From positions 239,462,750 to 239,526,749 of the forward strand of contig CATIUR010000001.1 of the NCBI GenBank assembly GCA_949592205.1: 64,000 bases of DNA, given 5' to 3'. This document shows, piece by piece, positions 12,296-21,432 of the stretch. Source of the stretch: Helichrysum umbraculigerum. Taxonomy: Eukaryota; Streptophyta; Magnoliopsida; Asterales; Asteraceae. Positions within the stretch are counted from its first letter, which is position 1, and each line of letters opens with the position of its first letter. Made by a program: the position numbers and the translations under genes. The notes under the pieces are model-generated. The model was given only the letters and a program-made list of their open reading frames with translations, was not told the DNA's origin and did no database searches.

Positions 12296-12749
12296 CCATT
12301 GATAAAACCAATTGCGATGTTGAATATAGAAATAAAAGTGAATGGAGAAACGTTCAAAGAAAGGTTGAATTAAAGAGAAAGGGGCAGCTATGTAAAATGG
12401 TTGTCTAAATGGGGACAAGTGCTCTTTTTTGAATTAGTGGATAATCCTTTCGCTCAGCTATCCAAATATTTTAAGTCGCAAGTAAACATGTCAAATTTCT
12501 GACCGAATAATCCTTTTGGGCAGCTCAGCCCAACGTTCATGTAATTATCACTTTTAAAATGTAGCTACAAGACCTATGCCAATGGTTTCTTCGGTTGGGC
12601 CACCGACGAGGGTCAGTTAACCGAAGTCATTGGCACGACTTCGTCGGTTTTACTTCTTCAATTTACCGAAGAAAGGGAGAGAGGTTGGAGGTGAGACCCC
12701 GCTTATATTTAATGTATTGTTATTTTTTTTTAATGTATGTAAATGTAGG

Positions 12750-12972
12750 CAATGTTTTTAAAACCGGAAAATGAATCGGACTGGTGAGGGTCATTTTCCA
12801 GTCGAACCGGCACAAAACACGATTTAAAAAAAAAAAACGATCCAACTGGTCCGGTTCCCGGTTGAACCATCTGGTTTTGACTGGTCAAACCTTGGTCAAA
12901 ATTCAAAACCGGTTTTCAACCGGCCGGAATCCTCCATTTTCCTGACTGGTTCAACCGATTTTCAAAACATTG
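12750..12972. mobile_element. Small hAT-like MITE with perfect 8-bp target duplication
   Basis: 223 bp bounded by inverted ends CAATGTTTTTAAAACCGG and CAATGTTTTGAAAATCGG. The target 8-mer AATGTAGG is present at 12742-12749 and 12973-12980. The interior is rich in AACCGG/CCGGTT words. It may be nested in an older, poorly bounded MITE (about 12568-13122), whose ends share AGACC and CAACGG-like words. Confidence 0.92.
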
Positions 12973-13224
12973 AATGTAGGTATATTGATAAATGTAGGAC
13001 CCAAAAATTGAAGTGATGAAAGTATTGTTGGGAGTATTTAATCAGTCTTTCATCAGTTGTGGATGTGCTGATGTGGCACTGAGCTGGCAAAACTGAGGAA
13101 GCAACGGTTGAGAGTGGTCTAAGGCTATCGCTCACGAGTAAGAAAAGTTTTTTTTTTTTTTAATAAAATAACAATTACCTTAAAGTTTATAATTAGCCAT
13201 GTATAATATATTTCTTTCTATGTT

Positions 13225-13440
13225 AACAGTAGCATCATTCGCAATCGTAACATTGTGTTGTGGTTGTTTTGGACGTCACGTCAATGCAATACCACAACGC
13301 CATATTACCACTACCAATGGTAACATTCAGTACGCCCATGTTGTACCCCTAAGTCCTACAAATTTAATTTAATTTTTATTTATTTAACAAAAACAAATAC
13401 ATTTAATTTATTAAATAATACATTGATTGATAGATTATAC
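13225..13440. mobile_element. PIF/Harbinger-like fragment related to 46285-46440
   Basis: It shares a CACGTCA..CGTCAA block and the run AATTTAATTTAATTTT followed by ATTTATTTAACAAAAACAAA with the Harbinger-like sequence at 46285-46440, in the same order. No ends or target duplication were identified. Probably a decayed internal-deletion relative. Confidence 0.45.
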
Positions 13441-13770
13441 TTTATAAAATCAAAATTACTTATTCAAAAAAATACAATGCATTTTTCGTTTAAATTCTTT
13501 TATACAAATTTTAAAATTTTAGGATGCATTGAACAATTGTACGTTAATTAAAATTTAGGGGACATAAATTATGTTAGTTTTATAATACATATTTTTATAC
13601 ATGTCCTAACAGATTAAAAGAAGTCCTTAGGGCTCTCATTTCAATTTCCAACAAAATTTTACACATACTAATTTTTTGATACAAATTGGGCTACTTAATT
13701 TTGACTAACAAAAGAAGCCCCAAAACAATAAAAAGCCTAACACTTGAAAAAAGCCCATCTTCTTTAATCT

Positions 13771-14509
13771 AGGGTCCGTTTGGCAAAATCAGCTGTAGGC
13801 CGTAGCTGTAGCCGTAGACTTTAGCTGTAAGCTGTAGCTGTAGCTGTAGGCTTTAGCTGTAAGTTGTAGCTGTAGGCTGTAGATGTCAGTTGGAGCTGTA
13901 GGCTGTAACTTTATTCTATAAAAATGTTTGGCAAACTAGTGGTAGCTGTAACTTTGAATTGTAAAATGATATAAAAGGACATCAATATAAAATAAATGAT
14001 AAACAAAGCTAAAAACAAACGATACATTTTAAAAACTGTTAATAATGTCTTAATATTTATACTAGAGAATACTTTTATTAATCTTAAATTATTTTTTGTG
14101 ATGTATTTAGATATGCATTTAGGTGTTATTATTATGTATTTAAGAGAAGTATATTTAAATATTAAAAAATCTTATAAAACTAAAAAGAAGAAATATATAA
14201 ATAATATAAAACAACCTAAAGAAGAAAAGCACAAAATTTAATAAATAAATACATGGATAATGTGAGGAATGGATGTGGACGGTTATTAACTTGATTTGTA
14301 TCGGGCATTTAGGTAAATACAAATATGTAAAAAGCTCTTTGAAATCTCAAACGCTAGTTTACTCGGCGTTTCAAATGGACGCTTTTAAGGAGCTTTTGAA
14401 ATCAAAACCAAAAATAATTACATCTAAACAAAGCTTTTATTTTGATAGGAGCTTTTTGTTTACAATTTAAAAGCTAAAGCTCCTAAAAGCTCATTGCCAA
14501 AGAGGCCCC
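13771..14509. mobile_element. Non-autonomous TIR element (AGGGTCCGTTTGGCAA type)
   Basis: The left end AGGGTCCGTTTGGCAA and the reverse complement of the right end (GGGGCCTCTTTGGCAA) are inverted repeats. The flanking 8-mers TTTAATCT (13763-13770) and TAAAATCT (14510-14517) match at six of eight positions, suggesting hAT. The left part carries about 100 bp of repeated AGCTGTAG words. The open frames at 13996 and 14273 inside it are lysine-rich noise. Confidence 0.75.
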
Positions 14510-14854
14510 TAAAATCTCATCTAATTCCCTTCTTCTTCTCCGTCAAATTTATGTAACTCCTTTTTCTTAAAAAAAAAACGCCATTTTCTTCTTCATTTTC
14601 TTTCTGAAAACAACCAAAAACAAAGAAAAAAACAAAAAGTAAAACAAAAAAGAAGTAGGGAAAAAGAGTATAAAATCGAGTGGGGCTCAAAATTGGGCGT
14701 TGATGTGCCTGTTTTCCTCGCACGAGGCCTAAGGCCACGCACTGCGGGTGTTCAAGCCTTCTAGTCCAAAACGGACACGTTGCAAATGGTCTACGTTTAA
14801 ATAGATGTTTTTATTAAATTTTAATTTCAATTTCATTAGACATTTGAAGGCTGA

Positions 14855-15000
14855 GAATCTTTATTTCACAGTTTATCATATCATCCTATTAGGCATTAGC
14901 CGTTCAATTATTTAGTGATTTTTAGTATTAAATTACATTAATAAATTTAAAAGCTTGAAAGTTGAGTAACTCTTTTAACAACTAGATATGGAGCTCACTT
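14855..15000. repeat. Upstream end of the COI1-like duplication unit B, matching 18897-19030
   Basis: The run from CACAGTTTATCATA through TTAGCCGTT, AAAGCTTGAAAGTTG and CTTTTAACAACT parallels 18897-19030 upstream of copy C. The duplicated units therefore extend through the promoters, and most of 10140-14850 was added to unit B by transposon insertion. Confidence 0.6.
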
Positions 15001-15379
15001 TAGGTTGTTTATACTTGAAGGATTTTTTAGCTTTAATTGTACATTAGTTACATTTATTCAAAGTTTTGTACATGAAAGTTTTACTAAACTATACTCGTTA
15101 AACTCGATTAGCTCTTTCAACACGTAATATACATACGAGTTTGTCGAAAGTTTGATAAAAGGCATGATAAGGACACTCATTCATATACTATTTATAAGAA
15201 GAAATAACACGTGTGGATGATGTCTAATACGTGATTTTCAGAGAATCTAAAAATGATGACATCTAAATAATGACCATCAGGTGTCATGCAAAATAGGAAG
15301 TAGAGAAGGAGTGCTTGAGCCTGGTGTAGAAGTGAAGAATTCAATCACAAATGTGTATGAAAGTAACATACATAGGTTG

Positions 15380-16553
15380 TTGCTTACAAAAAATATAAGA
15401 ATAAGTAATAACAGAACATTTTAGGGAAAATATAATTGCCTCATTTTAGTAGATGACATTTTCATAATAAATTCTACACAATCTTGTATATTTATCTTCA
15501 GTCTTAACGATTGTGATGTGATCGTATAATGTTCATGGAATATTCTTCCTTGTGTATTATAGTGGTTTTCATGAAGTATTTCCTTATCCATGATGATTTG
15601 AACGTATTTAGAAACGAATAATAGAATACTGCTTGAGCCCTATAGCATTGAATGTTGAACGATTTAGCATTCGGTTTTGAATCATTCCATTTAGCTGTAA
15701 TCAAACGCACCCTTAGAAGTTAGAAGGGTAGTTTGTTTGACCATAAAAAGTCAACTTCACTTATATTGCTTTGAATTATCTAAGATACCATTTTGACCCT
15801 TTACCCAAAACCAAATGTTAGATACAGATTTAGATTGCGAATCAACATGACTTAGAATGTCAACAACCTGCTACTGACCACCAGACTAATTGGTTTCACA
15901 TTACTATATTTATCAAATCCAGTGTTTTTTCCACTTGCAAAAACCAAACAAAACCAAACTGATACCAACCATCAAAACTTGCCTGCTGTCACAACCCAAA
16001 ATTGAACACTATTAATCATAAATAACTGATCAAAGGTGAATGTACTAAAAAAAATGGAGCTCAAGTCTATCAGTAGTGAGAGAAAAGAAACTAATAAAAA
16101 TATTTACGAGATTATATAGTGTTTAAATTACTCTTTGGGCGATGGTCAACCCATCTGATCCAGTTCCTTTTTTCAGTTCATTTGACACATCTGACCCATT
16201 TCCTTATTTAAGTTCATTTGACCCTACATATCCCGAATTTCACACTTATAAGTGTTCAATCACCTAGTCCAAGATCCACGCAAAAACAAAATACAACTAA
16301 GTGAAATACACAATGCTTGGATACATATAAAGTCAAAACTGTCTATATCACGAGCTAACCAAAAGGCCTATCAAGCCAGTGAGCCAAACTTGCATCTTGC
16401 AAAAAGGAATGAAAGCTAACAAAGGTTTTTGAATAACCACCGATAACAACTAAACATAACAACGAAAACATACACTGTTACTCACATGGCATACACGAGG
16501 TATCGAATTAATCAAAAACAGTAGCAAAGAACGTACGCACTGAGCACATCTAC
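15380..16553. repeat. Downstream flank of COI1-like copy C (segmental duplication)
   Basis: Parallels 3560-5329 next to copy A, including the TTACCCAAAACCAA, CTGACCACCAGACTA and GGGTGGGTGTA landmarks. It contains worn minus-strand open frames but no recognisable gene. The 3' UTR of copy C presumably lies at its right-hand end. Confidence 0.6.
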
Positions 16554-18401
16554 CTAGTCATCAGACGTCATCATCATAACATCATCATCTCCATCATCAT
16601 CACTATCATAATCATCCAAGGGTGGGTGTATAGGAATAACTCTCTCTGGGAAATCCAATCTTTGTCCAACAAGCGAATAATATGCAAGCAATGACAATGG
16701 TCGCAGTTGAAAGGAATCAGCAGGTTCATCATCAACATCTGCTTCAGGTCTAATAAGCTCCATATTCCAATTTGGACAAATCATGTCCCTTATATCACCA
16801 AGACCTCCAAAAATATCACCATCACTTTCTATAAAATCCATTTCAGTTTCAAAAATAGTGTCATCAACACGATAACTTTGAACCCACAAGTACCTTAGAG
16901 AACTTAAATTCCACGCAAAAATTGATATAGCATCCTCACTAAAATAACAACCCCTCACTTCAAACTTTTGCAATTTCGGACACCCTTTGGATAATTGCAA
17001 AAGTCCATCATCTGCTTCTCCTAAAAAACCAAGCATAAGAGACCTTAAATTTTGACCAAATTCCCCAATATACCTCAATCCGGCATCGTTGAGTACAGGA
17101 GGACGAAGGTAAATACCTAGTTTTTCAAGTTTCGTGCACCCCCTTAACAAAGCTTGAATCCCGTTATCCAGCAGTAAATCAGTCATCTTCTCTCGAGTAT
17201 CAACTGAAGTGATACGAAAATCATAGAGATTTTTCAAGTTAGCCCCTATGCACTCCAACGCTTCATTTGTAATATCTTTGATATAAGCATGCAAACATTC
17301 CAATTCAACGCATCCTTTTGCGAGTGCACTTAACCCTAATTGTGACACAACCCCTTCTTCAGAGCCCCCTCGCTTAATCTTAACCTTACGCAACTTCTTA
17401 CAAAATTGACCCAGAACTTGCAATCCAAAATCTCCAATGGTATCCTTAGTATACAAAACTACTAAATTCGGGCACTTATAAACAAGCAGACTATAATCAT
17501 CTTCATTAAACCTAGCATACGTCAGGTCTAATTCCGTTAATTGTTGCGAAAATTTAAGTACAATAGGAATATCATTTCTACTCATATAAGTCATCGCCAT
17601 ACTCCTCAATTTTAACGGGAACTTAAGAACAATGTGCGTACCAGGTTCGTAAAACGGCGCACCAGCAAATTCTTCCAACTTAAACGCGTAACGGAACACA
17701 TTCACAAGATCCCTTAAATCACAATCCGTAAGCTTCAAACTAATAAGCGTTTCACTGCAATTTTTTGCAAGTAACACAAGGTCTTTCGTCTCACACTTAT
17801 CAATATCCGTTTCGTAAAAGTTCAACGACTCCATACACGTGCTACGCAAAGCTAATTCGTGCAACCATTCCCCATCCTTCTCCACAATTTTGCTCTTTCG
17901 CAAACACAATGTTCTCAAATTACTACAACCAGTACTAATTTTCAACAATCCATCAGTCGAAAACCCAGAACACGCGTTTATATCCAAAACCCTGATTTGC
18001 TTCCCGGGTGTTCGGGCTAACAGTTCTAAATCAGAATCAGTAACAATCATACGTCGAAATCGAATCGATTTCAAGCGACAAAATGAATTAGCATCAGCAA
18101 TTACCTGAACCCATGGGGCGGCATGACCGCCCCAATCGTGTGGGACCGGTTCAAAAGTTTCGGCACGGGGTATGGCGTTCCCTGGTTTGCCTTTTAGGGT
18201 TAGGGAGTCGAGATATGGGAAGCGTCGATTGAGACGATCAGGTGACGTGGCGTAACAGAAGTGGATGGTGACGTGCTTACGTGTCAAGCAATCGAGGTGG
18301 TACCATCTACGGCAGACTAAGGAGACGGAGTTGCGATCGTCGGTGGTGTGGATGTAGGGGATGACGTAATCAAATACTCTTTCGATCGAGTCTGGTTCCA
18401 T
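16554..18401 (-). CDS. COI1: COI1-like F-box/LRR protein, intact copy C (615 aa)
   Basis: F-box subunit of an SCF ubiquitin ligase, related to the jasmonate receptor COI1, which captures JAZ repressors when JA-Ile binds; expected in the nucleus. An F-box covers residues ~6-45 with SLVCRRW (27-33). About 18 leucine-rich repeats follow, and the tail is acidic. Aligned from memory to Arabidopsis COI1 (592 aa), it keeps counterparts of K81 (K70), Y386 (Y373), R409 (R396), Y444 (Y431), R446 (R433), K492 (K479), R496 (R483) and W519 (W506). R85 is Gly74, F89 is Pro78 and R348 is Lys341, all in or near the hormone and inositol-phosphate pocket. An extra acidic stretch (~513-538) follows the WVQSY block. 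The frame is uninterrupted, whereas Arabidopsis COI1 has introns, so a retrocopy ancestor is plausible. The first Met of the conserved block is taken as the start. Whether it binds JA-Ile is open. Confidence 0.9.
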   Translation of the reverse strand: MEPDSIERVFDYVIPYIHTTDDRNSVSLVCRRWYHLDCLTRKHVTIHFCYATSPDRLNRRFPYLDSLTLKGKPGNAIPRAETFEPVPHDWGGHAAPWVQVIADANSFCRLKSIRFRRMIVTDSDLELLARTPGKQIRVLDINACSGFSTDGLLKISTGCSNLRTLCLRKSKIVEKDGEWLHELALRSTCMESLNFYETDIDKCETKDLVLLAKNCSETLISLKLTDCDLRDLVNVFRYAFKLEEFAGAPFYEPGTHIVLKFPLKLRSMAMTYMSRNDIPIVLKFSQQLTELDLTYARFNEDDYSLLVYKCPNLVVLYTKDTIGDFGLQVLGQFCKKLRKVKIKRGGSEEGVVSQLGLSALAKGCVELECLHAYIKDITNEALECIGANLKNLYDFRITSVDTREKMTDLLLDNGIQALLRGCTKLEKLGIYLRPPVLNDAGLRYIGEFGQNLRSLMLGFLGEADDGLLQLSKGCPKLQKFEVRGCYFSEDAISIFAWNLSSLRYLWVQSYRVDDTIFETEMDFIESDGDIFGGLGDIRDMICPNWNMELIRPEADVDDEPADSFQLRPLSLLAYYSLVGQRLDFPERVIPIHPPLDDYDSDDDGDDDVMMMTSDD

Positions 18402-18600
18402 TATATGGAAATGATTTTTTAGGGTTTTTTGAAATTTAGGAATTAAGGGAGTGTTTGTGTTAGTAAGGATTTGGGTGGGTTTCTATTTACTGGTTCGGTG
18501 GCGGGAATCAGAAATTTTTGGCGCTGCAATTCCGTCGAAGCTAAGACGGTTTAAGCATTTATTTATTATATACCCGGTATTCATTTCTTAATTCCATAAA
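18402..18600 (-). promoter_or_regulatory. Upstream region of COI1-like copy C, conserved with copy B
   Basis: This stretch aligns with 9407-9534 plus 10042-10135 upstream of copy B, sharing GTGTTAGTAAG, GGTGGCGGGAATC and GAAGCTAA landmarks. No convincing TATA box was found. The conservation only shows shared ancestry of the promoters, not function. From here to about 19436 I see only AT-rich sequence and the duplication end at 18897-19030. Confidence 0.45.
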
Positions 18601-19436
18601 AAATAAATAAATCAATTTACTTCAAGTCCTTAACTACCATACTACCCGCTTTATTGTACCTAGCAATTTGATAATAGTCGTGTGATTAATCGTGATGAGG
18701 TGTTGACAGAGATATAGTATTTTTAAATTGGATGTATAAGTTAATAAAATATGAAAAATGTGAAATTGATGAAATAATATTGCTAAATGGAATTAGACAA
18801 ATTAAATAAAAAAAATATTACAGTATATCTTAAGATTTATAAAAATAAAATATCAACATGTATTTACATATAGTATATGTCCTGTTTATTGTTTACATGC
18901 ATTTCACAATTTATCATACTATCCTATTCCTAAGTTAAGCTTAATAGCCGTTTAATGAATTTTGGCTATTATTAAATTCCCTTTTAAAGCTTAAAAGTTG
19001 GTTAACTTTAATAACTCGATCCGGAAATAACTTCGATATTATTTGTCGGTCGATTATTCGTTTCATAATTTTGCTTATTCTAACAACAAGTATAACATGA
19101 TTGATGATTGATGATTCATCATGTTACAAAAACTTCGGGATATAAACTTAACCAAGGCAACAAAAGTGGAGCATGATCCATCATGTTACTTTGTAACTTG
19201 AGAGACTCTATATCCTTTAAGTAAATGTCTCCAAAGTGAAAGTACAAATGCTTAAACTGGGGCATGCTGCTAGTAGCAGCAATGGTTATGTGCTGCTACT
19301 CACATAACATGGATGTATTATGTATAAAACCAATACAATTGAATGATTGAAAGTGTATGTGTTATTTTATAATACTACCATTGCATCACTTATCTTTAGT
19401 GCCGCTAGCTACACTAATACTATTCTCAAATATGCA

Positions 19437-19645
19437 TTGCTTCCTTCGTTCTAAATGTATTGTCCACAAACAAAATGTACACAGTTTAATAATAAGAATG
19501 TACTAGCTTCATTGTACAACCAATCGGATTTAATTTCTTACTACATTAAAGTATATTCATTACTTGAAAGTACAAAGTGGACAATAAAATTTTGGTACAT
19601 CTCAAAATGAAAAGATGAACTATAAATTTAAGACGGATGGAGTAT
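19437..19645. mobile_element. Degenerate Stowaway-type MITE
   Basis: The left end resembles CTTCGTTCTAAATG and the right end reads GACGGATGGAGTA. These are worn forms of the CTCCCTCCGTCCC terminal repeat seen intact at 25291-25483. Internal GTACA/GTCCAC words are mirrored. Confidence 0.6.
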
Positions 19646-19755
19646 ATTATAAATAAGATAAGATATTTGTTTATTATAAAAGTTTAATATCGGAACTTTA
19701 CTACTAGTTTCAAGTTTTCAACCTTCACGAAATTACGTGAGGTATGGTCATTGGT

Positions 19756-20164
19756 CAGGGGCGGATCCAGCCCACAACAAGGGGGTTCCCGGGCCCCCCC
19801 TGACTTTGGCCCAGTAACAAAGAAATTTTCTAATTTTCTAATGGACTCTCATTATAAATACTATTGGGCCCCCAAGTCTTTAAGTGAACTTTTTATGTAA
19901 TTACAATCATCAGGACTATAAATACAAAGAAATATGGGCTCATTTTTACCATGCCAATTAATTGACTATTACTTTTCAAGAAATATGGGTTTATTTTTAC
20001 CTTGATTCATGTTATTTGATTGCTGCTTACATGTTACATGTGGTTGTTTCGATGCTATTTGAACTGCTATTGGGTGTTCTGTTGTTTTTTACGTAGTTTT
20101 TGTGATCTTCTATTTGTGAGCTAATTTATGCCCCCCACGCCTTAAAATCCTGGATCCGCCACTG
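19756..20164. mobile_element. hAT-type MITE with CAGGGGCGGATCCAG ends
   Basis: Terminal inverted repeats CAGGGGCGGATCCAG and CAGTGGCGGATCCAG bound 409 bp containing runs of GGGCCCCCC. The target duplication is unclear. GGTATGGT follows the right end and also occurs at 19741-19748, but seven bases away from the left end. Confidence 0.75.
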
Positions 20165-20639
20165 GGTATGGTCTATATGACATTAATAATTTTCTCCCCT
20201 AATCTAGTTACTTTTACGTGAGGCATGGATGTACTATTAATTTGTTAAGTAAGTGGAATAAAAACTTTTGAAAATATTTTGGGTCGGTTATCGTTTAACC
20301 ATCGGTTTTCATACAACTTTTGAAAACGGAGAATATTACAGTGGAATAAAAACTTTAAATGGTTGTTATGTATCAAGAAAGTCATGAATCATAAGCATAA
20401 GCCGTAAATCTTGTATGAAGGTTGAAAGGGAGTTGTCTACTTGCGCCGTTTGTAGCAAGTGGTGCGTGTTTGTTCGTCGGGTGAGAAAATGAGGAATCAG
20501 ACTTTGAATTCTTAAAGTTTAACCTACTAAATATTGAGTACCGGGTTTCAATGATGGGCCATTCGAGTTTATATTCTTCATGCATCTGTCATTTTAGCCC
20601 AACAGGAACTATCTATTTGTATAGCATATATGACTATAG

Positions 20640-20810
20640 TATAAATATAAGTATAAAATTTAAGAGTGGATCGGTTCGGTTATGTTGGGTCGGTTAATGA
20701 AATTATGAAAACCGAACCGTCGGTTATATTTTGGGTCGGTTAAATTTGTGCGGTTAAATCGTTTAATCCGGTTACGGTTCGGATTTTCGGTTTTGTTGCT
20801 CACCCCTAAT
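20640..20810. repeat. GGTTCGGTT-rich MITE remnant
   Basis: Repeated CGGTTAA/AACCGAAC words lead to an end reading GTTGCTCACCCCTAA, typical of hAT-like MITE termini. The opposite terminus was not found, so the element is probably truncated. Confidence 0.45.
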
Positions 20811-20843
20811 AATGTCCATGTCAATTCCATTATAATACTTAAG

Positions 20844-21148
20844 AGGGTTTAGTGCGTGAAAATGTATCAAACTATGATCTGACATTCATGTTATGTAGCC
20901 AACCACTCGGGCTTCCATTGTATGTCACGAAATTGTAAGTTTCTTACATTGTTTGTAATTTACGATACTTTTTTCACGTGCCGACTATATAAGATTCCAC
21001 GTGGCGTCCCTTATAACAGTTTATTTTACCAAATGACATACAATGTAAAGGAATCACAAGCTTGTTACATACAATGGAAGCCCAAATAGTTCACTACATA
21101 TCATGAATGTCAGATCATAGTTTGTTACATTTCCGCGCACAAAACCCT
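20844..21148. mobile_element. Long-TIR fold-back MITE (about 305 bp)
   Basis: The two halves are long imperfect inverted repeats. The left arm AGGGTTTAGTGCG with AAACTATGATCTGACATTCA is mirrored by the right arm ending CGCGCACAAAACCCT, and TACATTGTATGTC words flank the centre. Target duplications are imperfect (ATACTTAAG versus ACTTATAAG). A Mutator-like origin is possible. Confidence 0.7.
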
Positions 21149-21432
21149 ACTTATAAGAAGAAAATGTAAAAAATATTTGTTTAATTTATTTTTAGGGCTA
21201 AATGAAAGAATGGACTTATCAAGTTTACTTCCCTTTTTTTATAAATTTGTAACTGAACAATTGGGCTGAGATCCCAAAAGGCCCAAATCAATCCACCAAC
21301 TATAATAAATATAAGTCCAAACGACTTGAAAAATTAGTGTAATTTGGGAAATCGATGAAAATAATCAAATCTTAGCGCCAAAACACTGGTTACAAACCGG
21401 ATCAGAATCGCTCAAAAGATTCGAAGGAAGAA

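Noticed and set aside
14517..14738. 73-codon minus-strand frame
   Set aside because: Phe-rich translation of an A-rich tract flanking a MITE; no homology recognised.
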